Below are positions 17,069-26,836 of a stretch of DNA of 64,000 bases, piece by piece; within the stretch, counting starts at the first letter, position 1; every line of letters starts with the position of its first letter. The DNA is from JBCAWW01 sp039024315 (GTDB taxonomy: Bacteria > Bacteroidota > Bacteroidia > J057): positions 62,001 to 126,000 of the forward strand of contig JBCCQN010000001.1 of the NCBI GenBank assembly GCA_039024315.1, read 5' to 3'. The notes beneath the pieces are model-generated. The model was not told where the DNA came from, made no database searches, and saw only the letters and a list, made by a program, of their open reading frames with translations. A program made the position numbers and the translations under genes.

Positions 17069-18465
17069 AAGCGGAAATAAATAAAGGGGTTGTATAGGCT
17101 ACCAGAAACGTAAATGGCACTCAGAAGTAAAAGTAAGCATACGCCCACACTTTTTAGATAAGGCGCCCACTTTAAGTCCCTTTGTAAGGAACGCCCTATC
17201 TTTTGCAATAGAGGAGTGGAGGCCAAAATACCCAAGCAGACAAAGAAGATGTTTTGGGTACTAAAGTAAGCATATAGGCTCTCAGTTGATATGGCTTGAT
17301 CCCCCAATCCCATTAATACTCGAAGGTAGGTCAAGCTTTCGCTAAGGTTTTCGCATCTAAAAAATACCCAAGCAATGCCAACGGCTAGGAGGGTGTAAAT
17401 CCTTTGTATGAGGGCTGGCCATTGAAATGGACCGAAGCTACGTTCAAAGAGTAAGAAAGCACCATGTAGTAGGCCCCATACGATAAAATTCCAGCTAGCT
17501 CCATGCCAAAAACCGGTTAAGAAAAAGACCAAGAAGAGGTTGAAGTAAAGGCGTCTAGGAGAGACTTTGTTCCCCCCTAGGGGTATGTACAAATAATCCC
17601 GAAACCAAGTGGAAAGACTTATGTGCCAGCGCCGCCAAAATTCGCGTACGGAACGAGCTACATAAGGAAAGTTAAAATTTTCCGGAATGTTGAAACCTAA
17701 CATTAGGCCTAGGCCTATTGCCATATCTGAGTAAGCGGAGAAATCAAAATATATCTGCAAACTGTAAGCCAGCAGGGCCCACCAAGCTAGAATGAAATTG
17801 AGTTCTTCAGCGGGACCTGCAAAGGCATTGTCGGCAATGATGCCGATGCTGTTGGCTAAAATGAGTTTCTTGGCCAAACCCAGCGTAAATCTCTCTATGC
17901 CTCGCACAAAAGAATCCAAGCTACGGCCCCTTTGAGTCAGTTGGGCTGCCAGATCCTTATAACGGACGATAGGACCTGCAATCAATTGGGGAAATAAAGC
18001 AATGTATAGCCCAAGCTTTATTAAACTCTTTTGCGCTTTTACTTCGCCTCGATAAACGTCCACTAAATAGGAGATTGCCTGAAAGGTGAAGAATGAGATA
18101 CCCAAGGGGAGAATGATTCCCTGCCAAGGAATGGCTTCAGCAGGCGGCCTCCAAAGATTGAGGTTTTCGACTAAGAAGTTGGCGTACTTAAAGACGACTA
18201 GTATGCTTAGGTTGATGCCCACTCCCAGTCCTAGGATATATTTGGAAGCTTTTGGGGATTGCTTGGCTCCGATCCAGCGGCCAAAACCATAATTGAGCAG
18301 TATGGACGCTGCGAGGATAGCACTATAGCTTACGCCGCCCCAGGCATAAAAAAAGAGACTCGCAAACAACAGAAATCCATTCTGCCAAGGCAGGGAGCGC
18401 GGCAAGCTCAGAAGTAATACCAGCGGTAAAAAGAGAAATAAAAATACGGGGCTGGTGAAAAGCAT
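17065..18465 (-). CDS. MBOAT-family membrane O-acyltransferase (AlgI/DltB-like)
   Basis: A 466-residue protein with about 11 membrane helices. It shows the MBOAT hallmarks EFWRRWHISLSTWFRDYLYI and the histidine motif FLTGFWHGASWNF. Length fits AlgI/PatA-type proteins, which move acetyl groups from a cytoplasmic donor across the inner membrane to a periplasmic transferase. The AlgJ-like partner follows with a four-base overlap. Together they form a minimal O-acetylation module for a secreted glycan or peptidoglycan; which one is not decided by the sequence. The stop of nfuA lies 24 bases upstream, so read-through co-transcription is possible. Confidence 0.93.
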   Translation of the reverse strand: MLFTSPVFLFLFLPLVLLLSLPRSLPWQNGFLLFASLFFYAWGGVSYSAILAASILLNYGFGRWIGAKQSPKASKYILGLGVGINLSILVVFKYANFLVENLNLWRPPAEAIPWQGIILPLGISFFTFQAISYLVDVYRGEVKAQKSLIKLGLYIALFPQLIAGPIVRYKDLAAQLTQRGRSLDSFVRGIERFTLGLAKKLILANSIGIIADNAFAGPAEELNFILAWWALLAYSLQIYFDFSAYSDMAIGLGLMLGFNIPENFNFPYVARSVREFWRRWHISLSTWFRDYLYIPLGGNKVSPRRLYFNLFLVFFLTGFWHGASWNFIVWGLLHGAFLLFERSFGPFQWPALIQRIYTLLAVGIAWVFFRCENLSESLTYLRVLMGLGDQAISTESLYAYFSTQNIFFVCLGILASTPLLQKIGRSLQRDLKWAPYLKSVGVCLLLLLSAIYVSGSLYNPFIYFRF

Positions 18466-18489
18466 GCCCCAAAGCTAGTAAAAAAGCGT

Positions 18490-19041
18490 TTAGACCGCTT
18501 CTACTACTTTTACTTCAGGAACCATGCGAGACATCAAGCCTTCAATCCCTGATTTTAAGGTTAAAGTAGAAGAAGGACAACCTGAGCAGCTTCCTTGCAT
18601 CCGAAGTTTGAGGGTGCCTTCCTCGAAGGAATCGTATATGATATCCCCGCCGTCTTGCGCTACGGCTGGACGCACATAATTTTGTAGTACCTCTTTGATG
18701 CGGCCAACTAATTCATCCTCATCTCCGGCAGGAATCGCTTGGCTTTCTTCAGCCAAAGTGCCCGTGATTACTTCTTGTCCAGAAGCAAAATAAGCCTTGA
18801 GAAAATCTTTAACCAGAGGGATGATTTCTTCCCATTGGAAGTCTTCTCCTTTAGTGATGGTGATGAAGTTTTGTCCGATAAATACGCGCTCAACAAATTT
18901 GAAGTCAAACAATTTACGGGCGATGGGGGCTTCAGTAGTTTCCTCTACTGAGGGGAAATCAGCCGATCCCTGAGCCATTAGAATTTGACCAACGACAAAC
19001 TTGAGGGAAGCGGGGTTAGGCGTTATTTCCGTATATATCAT
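18490..19041 (-). CDS. nfuA: NfuA-type iron-sulfur cluster carrier
   Basis: A 183-residue protein with an N-terminal Nfu-N domain (1-88, ITPNPASLKFVVGQILM) and a C-terminal NifU domain. The NifU domain has its CxxC cluster site at about 152-155 (GSCSGCPSSTLTLKSGIE) and the usual RPAVAQDGGDI start. It receives and delivers [4Fe-4S] clusters to apo-proteins in the cytoplasm. A TATTTTTG word on the minus strand (19069-19076) about 28-35 bases upstream may be its -7 box. Assigned confidently at family level; the symbol follows the two-domain architecture. Confidence 0.93.
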   Translation of the reverse strand: MIYTEITPNPASLKFVVGQILMAQGSADFPSVEETTEAPIARKLFDFKFVERVFIGQNFITITKGEDFQWEEIIPLVKDFLKAYFASGQEVITGTLAEESQAIPAGDEDELVGRIKEVLQNYVRPAVAQDGGDIIYDSFEEGTLKLRMQGSCSGCPSSTLTLKSGIEGLMSRMVPEVKVVEAV

Positions 19042-19129
19042 GATGCGTAGATTCTAAATTTTATTCGTCAAAAATACGAAATTATTTACAAGCATAAACG
19101 CATCTCGAGCAAAGATGTTTGACCATCGG

Positions 19130-21328
19130 TTAAGGTTGATATAGTTTTTCTTTAATTTCTTTTGCCTTGATCATCATTTCGATAAAGGCGAGGCGTTCGG
19201 TATCCTCATTGGCGGCACTGTAGGCCCTGCCAATGGCTTGCTCGAATGTGCTATGGTGGACGTAATAAGAGTCTCGCAAAAGCATACCAAATTCAGCTAC
19301 CACAGCGGCCCAACGATGGTCTGCCGAACAACGTTCCCAAGGCGTGATGCTGGCATTGAGACTTTGCTGGATTAGTTGACTACTATCCTCTGTAGGATGC
19401 TTATATCGAAATTTGACCGTTAGCAGCTCTACTGAGTTTTGCATTTCTGCATCAGCATACCGCAGCAGCTCATCGCCTGCATAATTGCTGGCAAGTACAT
19501 CAGCTGGCTTTGTATAGGGGGTGATTTCGTAAAGGGCGGTAACACGGTGTCCAACTCCCATATCGCCAGCATCGACGCTGTCTTGATCAAAATCAGCATT
19601 GCTCAATATGCGGTCTTCATACCCAATTAAGCGATAGGAATTCACCTTGCTGGGATTAAACTCTACCTGAATTTTGACGTCTTTGGCTACAGTGAGGAAA
19701 GTACCAAGGAAATTATCTACTAAGACTCTTTCGGCTTCTGCTTTTGTATCAAGATAGAAATAAACGCCATTGCCATGATTGGATATCTCCTCCATCATAT
19801 AATCATTGCCATGGAAGTGGCCTACCCGCAATGCACTCAGATAGATTCCCTTTTCTCGTTCTGTCTTGATTAGCTTCACGAGCTCTTCAGTATTCGTGAT
19901 TCCTAGGTTGAAATCTCCATCCGTACACAAGATTACTCTGTTATTACCCTCTTCGAGGAACGCTTCTTCCGCTAATTGATAGGCAGTTTTGATTCCCTCG
20001 CTTCCATTGGTCCCACCGCCTGTCGAAAGTTTGTTGATCGCCTCCAGTATGGTCGCTTTCTCACTACCTGGGGTAGGAGCTAAGACGACCCGGGACGCCC
20101 CTGCGTATACGACGAAAGCAACTTTATCCTCCGGCTTTAACTTTGTTACCATCTTTTTGAGCCCATGTTTTAGCAAGGGCAGATTATAAGCAGGATTCAT
20201 AGACCCTGATACATCAATCAGAAATACGAAGTTTCCCGCTGGCATAGTGTTTTCTAAACTGTCCTTTGCTTTCAGACTGATGCGGACGATCTGGTTTGCT
20301 TGATTCCAAGGGCAAGGACTTACCTCTGTCTGCATTGCAATTGGATGTGGCCCTTCTGGTTCGGGATATTGATAATCAAAATAGTTGATCAATTCCTCTG
20401 TCCGAATGCTAAAAGGATAGGGCAAGCGGTATTCCTGGATGCTAGCTCGAAGCTGAGTATAACTAGCATTGTCGACGTCTACACTAAAGGTGGAGAGAGG
20501 CTGCTGTCTTACCGGCTTGCGGTCGTGTTCTATAATTGGAGGAGGGATTACCGTGAAGCTACTTGCGAATCGAGGTTGGTAGGCAGAATAATGATTCCAA
20601 TTGTTTCTGGTATCTTCTGATGAATGATCAGGTTTTCTATTTTTAAGATCGGGGAGAGGGGGCCTCGGCCGAATTCCCAAATAATTGGTTTCGGACAGAT
20701 CGGGAGTAGGTACTATCGAGGGGGTAGTCGACAACTGACCAGGGATATTCTGGATTTCTCTGTTGGTTATAGTGCCTACGGTTGGATTTCCGCCTTCAAA
20801 AGGTCTTTCTGCCAAGATTATGACAGGATTCAAACTGGCCTCTCCTGACTTCGCACTTCTAGGGGGTAAAAATTGTTGATAATCAATCTTCTCGTCCTTG
20901 GAAATTGTGTTCTCACTTTCCGGTCGCCAATCAAAAGCCTGACCAAATTGAAAGGAGGTTTTAATCTCATCCAAACGAGCGGCGCTTTCGTCTAGATAAA
21001 AAGCTAAGCGAAAAGTGCTATCAGAGCTGATACCATTTAGTGCAAACAAAAACTCCTTTCTTACGCCCAATTTATGAACAACGATCCGGCCTTTGGAAAT
21101 CGTCAAATTAGAAAGGGAGAACTTGCCGGAGATATCCGTCTTGGACTCAGAAAGGAGATATGATTGTGCGAAAAGTTGAACTTTGAAATCTGCTTGAGCT
21201 ACGCTGTCTTGACTATAAAGTGTACCTTCTAACTTAGCTGTTTGAGCCTGTAAAGAGGAGCCAATAAAGTTCATAGTAAGGAGAATTACCCATAATATTT
21301 TATACTGGAAGGATTGCATAGGAAGCAT
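19130..21328 (-). CDS. VWA-domain protein, YfbK-like (third of three tandem paralogues)
   Basis: A 732-residue exported protein: signal peptide (1-29), one carboxypeptidase-regulatory-like repeat (about 30-110) and a low-complexity linker. The von Willebrand N-terminal region follows (279-350, STFSVDVDNASY, EVSPCPWN), then the VWA domain with intact MIDAS DVSGS (372-376) and the YfbK-type C-terminal domain (KDVKIQVEFNPSKVNSYRLI). Residues 181-200 (NPTVGTITNREIQNIPGQLS) look like a remnant of a TonB plug, as seen more fully in the neighbour. VWA domains bind protein or glycan ligands through the metal site. It lies 22 bases after the middle paralogue and probably shares its message. Confidence 0.85.
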   Translation of the reverse strand: MLPMQSFQYKILWVILLTMNFIGSSLQAQTAKLEGTLYSQDSVAQADFKVQLFAQSYLLSESKTDISGKFSLSNLTISKGRIVVHKLGVRKEFLFALNGISSDSTFRLAFYLDESAARLDEIKTSFQFGQAFDWRPESENTISKDEKIDYQQFLPPRSAKSGEASLNPVIILAERPFEGGNPTVGTITNREIQNIPGQLSTTPSIVPTPDLSETNYLGIRPRPPLPDLKNRKPDHSSEDTRNNWNHYSAYQPRFASSFTVIPPPIIEHDRKPVRQQPLSTFSVDVDNASYTQLRASIQEYRLPYPFSIRTEELINYFDYQYPEPEGPHPIAMQTEVSPCPWNQANQIVRISLKAKDSLENTMPAGNFVFLIDVSGSMNPAYNLPLLKHGLKKMVTKLKPEDKVAFVVYAGASRVVLAPTPGSEKATILEAINKLSTGGGTNGSEGIKTAYQLAEEAFLEEGNNRVILCTDGDFNLGITNTEELVKLIKTEREKGIYLSALRVGHFHGNDYMMEEISNHGNGVYFYLDTKAEAERVLVDNFLGTFLTVAKDVKIQVEFNPSKVNSYRLIGYEDRILSNADFDQDSVDAGDMGVGHRVTALYEITPYTKPADVLASNYAGDELLRYADAEMQNSVELLTVKFRYKHPTEDSSQLIQQSLNASITPWERCSADHRWAAVVAEFGMLLRDSYYVHHSTFEQAIGRAYSAANEDTERLAFIEMMIKAKEIKEKLYQP

Positions 21329-21350
21329 AAATTTTTGGTGGAGTCTCAGA

Positions 21351-23579
21351 TTAAGGAGTCTGTAAGGCTGTTTGAAAGCTTTGAACTTTTTTTATCATCT
21401 CGATGAACGCTAATCTCTCTTTATCATTACCCGCTGCACCTAAGGCGCGGCCAATAGCCTGCTCATAGGTGGAATTTTGGAGATAAGTGGATTGGCGTAA
21501 GAGCATGCTGCATTCAGCTACGCTGCTAGCCCAGCGATGATTTTTGGAGCAACTCTCCCAAGGACTAATACCCGCTAATAAGCTTTGACTGATGAGTCGA
21601 CTTTGGTCCTCATCCGGAAGTTTGTAGCGAAACTTGACCGTCATCAATTCTACCGAATTCCGTCTTTCCTCCTCAGCATACAAAAGCTCCTCTGTCCCTT
21701 CATACTGGGAAGCGAGGGCTTCAGATGGATCTGTATAAGGCACTATCTCATAGATTGCGGTCACCGAATGACCCGCTCCTATGTCCCCCGCATCTACAGA
21801 ATCTCTGTTAAAATCGGCATCGGCTAAAAGGCGATTCTGATAACCCAATAGACGGTAAGCATTTACCTTCTGAGGATTAAATTCTATTTGCAGCTTGACA
21901 TCCTTGGCGACCGTGAAAAGCGTTCCGCGCAGCTCGGTACCCAAAACCCGCTCGGCTTCAGTTGCAGAATCAAGGAAATAATAAACTCCATTGCCATGAT
22001 TGGAAAGTTCTTCCATCCTTTGATCGGCATAAGTGAATCCTGCTCCTAATACACTCAGAAAAATGTTCTTTTCTTTGCTCTGGCTTCGGATGAGTTTGAT
22101 AAGCTCATCGGGTTGGCTAATCCCTACATTGAAGTCTCCATCCGTACAAAGGATTACTCGATTATTTCCTCCTTCGAGATAGCTTTTATTTGCCAATTTA
22201 TAGGCGAGTTCTATGCCAGCGCCACCATTGGTGCTACCACCTGACTGGAGTTGTTGAATCGCTTTGGTGATTTTCGTTTTTTCGTTCCCCGCTGTAGGGG
22301 ATAAAACCACACCGCTCGCCCCGGCATAGACGACTAGGGAAACCCGATCCTCAGCGCTGAGCTGCTTTACCATTTTAATTAGTCCTTCTTGGATAAGCGG
22401 TAGGCCATCTGGCGTGCCCATGGAACCCGAAACATCAATGAGAAAAACCAGGTTGGATGGCAGTACCTCTTGCTGTTCGATCTCTTTGGCTTGCAAGCTG
22501 ATACGCACCAATTGATGATCCTCGTTCCAGGGACAAGGGCTTACTTCAGTATCCAAAGAAATAGGATGATCCCCTAATGGCTTTGGCAAATCATAATCAA
22601 AATAGTTGATAAACTCCTCTGCGCGTATGTTGTTAGCCGCGAGTAATTGGTTGTATCGCAACTCCCTGCGAAATAGAGAATAACTAGCAGCATCAACATC
22701 CACCGAGAAAGTAGACAAAGGTGATTTGCTAACTAATTGGGCTTGATTTTCGATGAGAGGTATAAGATGCTTTTCTTCTACTGGCGAGGCCGAAGGCTCT
22801 TCTTTCTTCTTGGAAGCATAAGATTGACTGGATACTGGGGGAGAGTAGGCAGGCGCCGGATGAGGGAAAGAAGTTCGCGCATTGGGATGAAGGATAGGTT
22901 GCGTTGGGTCCTTAGGCTTTGGTAGATCTAAACGATTGTTTCCATCTGGACTGTACTCAAACTCTGCTGGATAACCTCCCAGTATAACCTGCAGTTGAGC
23001 GATGGAAGACTGAGGGAGGCCACCTCGCACTTGGACTCCATCAATGAAAATGACATTACCGGTAGATCTATTGCCTCGTACATTTATTCCGGTCCCAGAG
23101 CTACTTTGGTAGACTCCGGCCGATAATGCTGCTACGGTGCTTACATCACGAGTAGATTGGGCATGTATGACGGTAGGCCCATGCTGGACTTGAACTCCTG
23201 TGCCAGAGCCTTGATAAACTGGCATACCACCCACCGCATACCAATCAATCTGATCCATCGTAAAATTGCTAAAGAGTGAGTCGGCTCCAGTACTGTCAGT
23301 GTGAGAATAGGCATAGGTCCGGCGAAATCCTTCCCAATAGACACTGAGTTGATATTGACCGTAGGCTTGTGAAGCAAAGCTAAATCTACCCATTGAGTCT
23401 GCCTGTACTACCGCTAAGTAGTAAGGCGGACGCAATAATTGGATTTGGGCATAGGAAAGAGGAATCGAATCAAAACTCAATACCTGACTTTCGAGCGCGC
23501 GAGTTTGTGCATGTAGGGCAATACTGATCAGGCTAAGTAGGAGCATCAAGCTCCCCTGCCTTAGTTGCTTGTGTTTCAT
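21351..23579 (-). CDS. VWA-domain protein with TonB-plug-like insert (second of three)
   Basis: A 742-residue exported protein (signal peptide 1-24). After a carboxypeptidase-regulatory-like repeat (26-110), residues about 134-207 resemble a TonB-dependent receptor plug (STRDVSTVAALSAGVYQ, GINVRGNRSTGNVIFIDGVQ, ILGGYPAEF) although no beta-barrel follows. The YfbK-like core comes next: STFSVDVDAASY (289-300), MIDAS DVSGS (382-386), and the C-terminal domain. I start at 23579; the frame is open 93 bases further but that stretch crosses a terminator and lacks a signal. A palindrome-like word lies in the coding part at 21918-21937. Confidence 0.85.
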   Translation of the reverse strand: MKHKQLRQGSLMLLLSLISIALHAQTRALESQVLSFDSIPLSYAQIQLLRPPYYLAVVQADSMGRFSFASQAYGQYQLSVYWEGFRRTYAYSHTDSTGADSLFSNFTMDQIDWYAVGGMPVYQGSGTGVQVQHGPTVIHAQSTRDVSTVAALSAGVYQSSSGTGINVRGNRSTGNVIFIDGVQVRGGLPQSSIAQLQVILGGYPAEFEYSPDGNNRLDLPKPKDPTQPILHPNARTSFPHPAPAYSPPVSSQSYASKKKEEPSASPVEEKHLIPLIENQAQLVSKSPLSTFSVDVDAASYSLFRRELRYNQLLAANNIRAEEFINYFDYDLPKPLGDHPISLDTEVSPCPWNEDHQLVRISLQAKEIEQQEVLPSNLVFLIDVSGSMGTPDGLPLIQEGLIKMVKQLSAEDRVSLVVYAGASGVVLSPTAGNEKTKITKAIQQLQSGGSTNGGAGIELAYKLANKSYLEGGNNRVILCTDGDFNVGISQPDELIKLIRSQSKEKNIFLSVLGAGFTYADQRMEELSNHGNGVYYFLDSATEAERVLGTELRGTLFTVAKDVKLQIEFNPQKVNAYRLLGYQNRLLADADFNRDSVDAGDIGAGHSVTAIYEIVPYTDPSEALASQYEGTEELLYAEEERRNSVELMTVKFRYKLPDEDQSRLISQSLLAGISPWESCSKNHRWASSVAECSMLLRQSTYLQNSTYEQAIGRALGAAGNDKERLAFIEMIKKVQSFQTALQTP
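21918..21937 (-). repeat. Palindrome-like copy inside a VWA gene
   Basis: AAGCGTTCCGCGCAGC-TCGG on the plus strand matches the family except at the outer stem. It encodes part of ELRGTLF. The first paralogue encodes the same residues (near 24358) with different codons, so the resemblance is not required by the protein. Confidence 0.5.
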
Positions 23580-23634
23580 CGTAGGAATCTTGCTTGTTAC
23601 AATTAGCCGATTCTGTAATGAAAAATTGGGGTAC

Positions 23635-23668
23635 AAAAAAATTCCCGAATTACGAGCGTAATTCGGGA
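23635..23668 (-). terminator. Intrinsic terminator between VWA paralogues 1 and 2
   Basis: On the minus strand TCCCGAATTACG-CT-CGTAATTCGGGA is followed by a T-rich tail. It lies about 155 bases past the stop of the VWA gene at 23824 and directly before the start at 23579, so the first paralogue is insulated from the other two. Confidence 0.85.
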
Positions 23669-23823
23669 CCAAATGTAATAGTAGTTGGTAGTTTGTTTTT
23701 TCAAGGACCGCTTCTCAGGCCCATTTACAGATGAGTGAGTTGCTCGATCTATACGAGTACATAACCGTTAATTAATTGTTAATGGTTGCCTTGGCACGCA
23801 AAAAAAAGTGCATTTTTTTATCC

Positions 23824-25689
23824 CTATTTTTGGGCTTGAGCCTCAATCAGTACCGCTGCTTCCAGAATCATTTTCATCAATTCATCTCTATCTGCTTCTA
23901 GTTCAGGTACTTGCAAGGATTCGAGTCGGCGGATGATTTCATTGTAAGAAGCGGCAGCTTTGTGCTCAGAATCTCTCAATAAAAGACCAAATTCAGCTAC
24001 CACACAGCTCAATTGGAAGGCTTCACTACATCTTGATAGCGGATAAATGCGGGCATTGATAGCGGTTTCAAGTAAGATGCTCTTAGATTCATCAGGTTTT
24101 TTGTAGCGCAGTCTGACGTGGGCAAGGGTTTCGCCCTCTTCGCGCTTTCGCGCAACGCTTGGGTCTGTTTGTGGGACAATTTCGTACAAAGCGGTCACAC
24201 TATGACCGGAACCCAATTCCCCTGCGTCCTTTTTATCGTCCTTGAAGTCTTTTTCTTCCAACAAGCGATTTTCATAGCCAATCAAGCGATAAGTCGCTAC
24301 TTTACCTGGATTAAATTCCACTTGAATCTTCACATCCTTAGCTATGGTAAATAAAGTACCCCTCAGCTCGTCTACAAGGACCTTTTTGGCTTCGCGTTCA
24401 TTATCGAGATAAAAGTAATTACCATTGCCATGATCGGCAATTTGTTCCATTTTACTGTCCTGCAGATTGCCCTGACCAAAGCCTAGAACGGTCAAATAGA
24501 TACCCGATTTGCGCTTCTTTTCGATCAGTTTGACAAGCTCACTTTCGCTATTAATACCTACATTGAAATCGCCGTCTGTGGCCAGTATGATGCGATTGTT
24601 GCCATTGGGAATGAAGTTTTCTTCTGCCAAAGCATAAGCTTTTTGGATACCTGCTTCACCTGCGGTGGAACCACGAGCATAGATGGAGTTGATGGCTTCT
24701 TTGATGGTTGACTTATCGTTCCCCGACGTAGGGGGCAAAACAATACCAGCCTCTCCTGTGTAGACCACTATGCTCACCCTATCCTCCGGACTTAACTGAT
24801 CGACGAGAAGGTTAAATCCCTGCTTTAAAAGATCAATCTTATCTGCACCTCCCATAGAGCCAGAGGCGTCTATCAAGAACACCAAATTACTGCCTGACTT
24901 GGCATTGGGTAGTTCTCTTTGTCCTTGAATCGCTACGTGTAAAAGCTGCCTTTCGGGGTTCCAAGGGCACTCCGTGATCTCAGTATGCACGGCAAAAGGA
25001 TGTTCGGCCTCTGGGGCAGGAGCTTCGTATTGATAAGGGAAATAATTGATCAGCTCTTCGATGCGGACGGCGTCTTGGGGCGGGAGTTGATTATTGCTCA
25101 AATAGCGTCGGACAATAGCAAAAGAGGCTTTGTCTACGTCAATGCTAAAGGTAGAGATATTTTTTTCTCGAGTGTCAAAATCCGTGTTCTCATCAATGGC
25201 CTTAAAATTGTCCCTCTTGATGGAATCGTAATGATCCATTTTTATGGTATTTGCTGCTCTACCTCGATATCGCTTGGAATTTCGTCCTAGCCTGTTGATG
25301 CTTCCACTTGTTGGAGATTCGAGAGAAATGGTCTTCAGGCCTGGGTCATCTATCTGATTACTAAGAGAATCGCTAATTAATACCTCCCCTAAAGCCGTGC
25401 TATCGGCAATCATTTGGATCAAAATTGGCTCCCCAAATGATACGGAGACCTCTTGCTCAATGTATCCTATGAATCTGACTACCAGTGTATCAGAGCTTTC
25501 AGCCCAGATTTTGAATTCGCCTTTTACATCGCTTATTACACCGCGGTAAGTATTTTTTACCATGACAGTCGCACTAGTGAGGGGCTTTTGAGTTCCGGCT
25601 CTGACAACCTTTCCTTCAACAAAATTTTGGCTGAAAAGCTCACTTGACAGCCAAAAGAGGCCCAATAAAAGCGTTATGTGTCTCATCAT
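23824..25689 (-). CDS. VWA-domain protein, YfbK-like (first of three tandem paralogues)
   Basis: A 621-residue exported protein: signal peptide (1-20), carboxypeptidase-regulatory-like repeat (22-105, VEGKVVRAGTQKPLTSATVM) and a short linker without any plug remnant. The YfbK-like core follows: STFSIDVDKASF (179-190), CPWN, MIDAS DASGS (274-278), and a C-terminal domain. It is the most compact paralogue and may be nearest to the ancestral form. A GCGC-stem variant of the palindrome sits in the gene at 24142-24160, where the protein has extra residues (VARKREEGETLA) relative to the others. Confidence 0.88.
   Translation of the reverse strand: MMRHITLLLGLFWLSSELFSQNFVEGKVVRAGTQKPLTSATVMVKNTYRGVISDVKGEFKIWAESSDTLVVRFIGYIEQEVSVSFGEPILIQMIADSTALGEVLISDSLSNQIDDPGLKTISLESPTSGSINRLGRNSKRYRGRAANTIKMDHYDSIKRDNFKAIDENTDFDTREKNISTFSIDVDKASFAIVRRYLSNNQLPPQDAVRIEELINYFPYQYEAPAPEAEHPFAVHTEITECPWNPERQLLHVAIQGQRELPNAKSGSNLVFLIDASGSMGGADKIDLLKQGFNLLVDQLSPEDRVSIVVYTGEAGIVLPPTSGNDKSTIKEAINSIYARGSTAGEAGIQKAYALAEENFIPNGNNRIILATDGDFNVGINSESELVKLIEKKRKSGIYLTVLGFGQGNLQDSKMEQIADHGNGNYFYLDNEREAKKVLVDELRGTLFTIAKDVKIQVEFNPGKVATYRLIGYENRLLEEKDFKDDKKDAGELGSGHSVTALYEIVPQTDPSVARKREEGETLAHVRLRYKKPDESKSILLETAINARIYPLSRCSEAFQLSCVVAEFGLLLRDSEHKAAASYNEIIRRLESLQVPELEADRDELMKMILEAAVLIEAQAQK
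24142..24160 (+). repeat. Palindrome-like copy inside a VWA gene, GCGC variant
   Basis: GCGC-TTTC-GCGC followed by AACGCTTGGGTC. The stem is symmetric but differs from the main type; the AACGCTTG tail is kept. Confidence 0.45.
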
Positions 25690-25748
25690 GTCGTTTTATT
25701 TAGAGAGCATAAATCAATTCAATTTCTTAAAGATCTTCATAATTTTTA

Positions 25749-25768
25749 CCGCTGCGCGGAACGCTAAG
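25749..25768 (+). repeat. Dispersed palindrome copy, CCGC type
   Basis: CCGC-TGC-GCGG followed by AACGCTAAG in the 143-base gap between two minus-strand genes. Here the copy is antisense to both flanking genes. Confidence 0.8.
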
Positions 25769-25832
25769 TCAATGTTTGAATTTTTGAAGGGTTGATTTAT
25801 TGAACTAAGAACTCAATAGCTGTCCCTACTTA

Positions 25833-26735
25833 TCAAAACCAAATTTCTTGGGCCAATCTAAAAGTATTACAATGTGCTTCTACGATATCCTTGATGTGCA
25901 CTGAATAACCGCCGCCCATGGAAACTGCCACGGGGATGTTGTTACGATGACAGGACTCAAATACAAAGCGATCGCGCTCCTTACAGCCCGCGCGGGTACA
26001 AGCAATACGACCCAATTTGTCTGTTTCTAGTATGTCAACACCCGATAAATAGAGGATGATATCCGGTTGAACTTGCTCAATCAAATTTGGCAGTGTATTA
26101 CGCAGTATCTGCAGATATTGCTCATCTTTTGTGTCCAATGGCAAGCCAATATCTAGATCGGACTGCTCTTTTTGTAGCGGATAGTTGGCTTCACAATGCA
26201 TACTAAAAGTAAAAACTCGCGGCTCAAAACGAAAGATTTCAGCCGTGCCATTACCCTGATGGACGTCTAAGTCCACGATGAGGATGCGTTCGGCGAGGCC
26301 GTGCTGCAAAAGATAGTTTGCCGCGATCCCAAAATCGTTGAGCAAACAAAACCCTTCCCCTCGATCCGTAAAGGCATGGTGAGTACCCCCTGCAATATTC
26401 ATAGCCACCCCATATTCAAAAGCATATCGACAGTTGTCTATGGTACCTTGCGCGATCGTAGTACCTCGTTCGACTAGTTGGGGGGAAAGTGGAAAACCCG
26501 TGCGTCTGATCTCCTTAGGGCTGAGCTGCTGCTCTTTGAGTTTAGCCCAGTATTCATCGGTATGAGTTCGCAGAATGATAGATTCTGGCACTTTGCCGGG
26601 TTCGAAGAAATTCTCTTGACTAAGCGTGCCTTCATAAATCAACTGCTCAGGGATCAGGCTATATTTTTCCATCGGAAAACGATGCCCTGCGGGCAAAGGA
26701 TGTTCGTATAAGGGCGACCAAGCAACTTTTAGCAC
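25833..26735 (-). CDS. Histone-deacetylase-superfamily protein (AcuC-like)
   Basis: A 300-residue cytoplasmic zinc amidohydrolase of the HDAC/AcuC/Aph fold. Catalytic and metal residues are visible: GGTHHAF (His pair), LIVDLDVHQGNGT (Asp-x-His), and the C-terminal GGGYS. Members deacetylate acetyl-lysine proteins or acetylpolyamines; the substrate here is unknown. The start is a GTG at 26735, chosen because MLKVAWSPLYEHPLPAGHRF matches the family's conserved beginning. It is divergent from the gene at 26837. Confidence 0.92.
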   Translation of the reverse strand: MLKVAWSPLYEHPLPAGHRFPMEKYSLIPEQLIYEGTLSQENFFEPGKVPESIILRTHTDEYWAKLKEQQLSPKEIRRTGFPLSPQLVERGTTIAQGTIDNCRYAFEYGVAMNIAGGTHHAFTDRGEGFCLLNDFGIAANYLLQHGLAERILIVDLDVHQGNGTAEIFRFEPRVFTFSMHCEANYPLQKEQSDLDIGLPLDTKDEQYLQILRNTLPNLIEQVQPDIILYLSGVDILETDKLGRIACTRAGCKERDRFVFESCHRNNIPVAVSMGGGYSVHIKDIVEAHCNTFRLAQEIWF

Positions 26736-26836
26736 TAGATTTCTCTGCTTTTTTAGTTAATATGTATAAAACTTGAAAATACTTCCAACTATTACCAATA
26801 GCCCGCTGTCTTTGTTACATCAAACCAACCAATAAT

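Noticed and set aside
19951..19966. CTTCGAGGAACGCTT as another palindrome copy
   Set aside because: The GAACGCTT tail matches but the stem does not pair; probably chance within a VWA gene.
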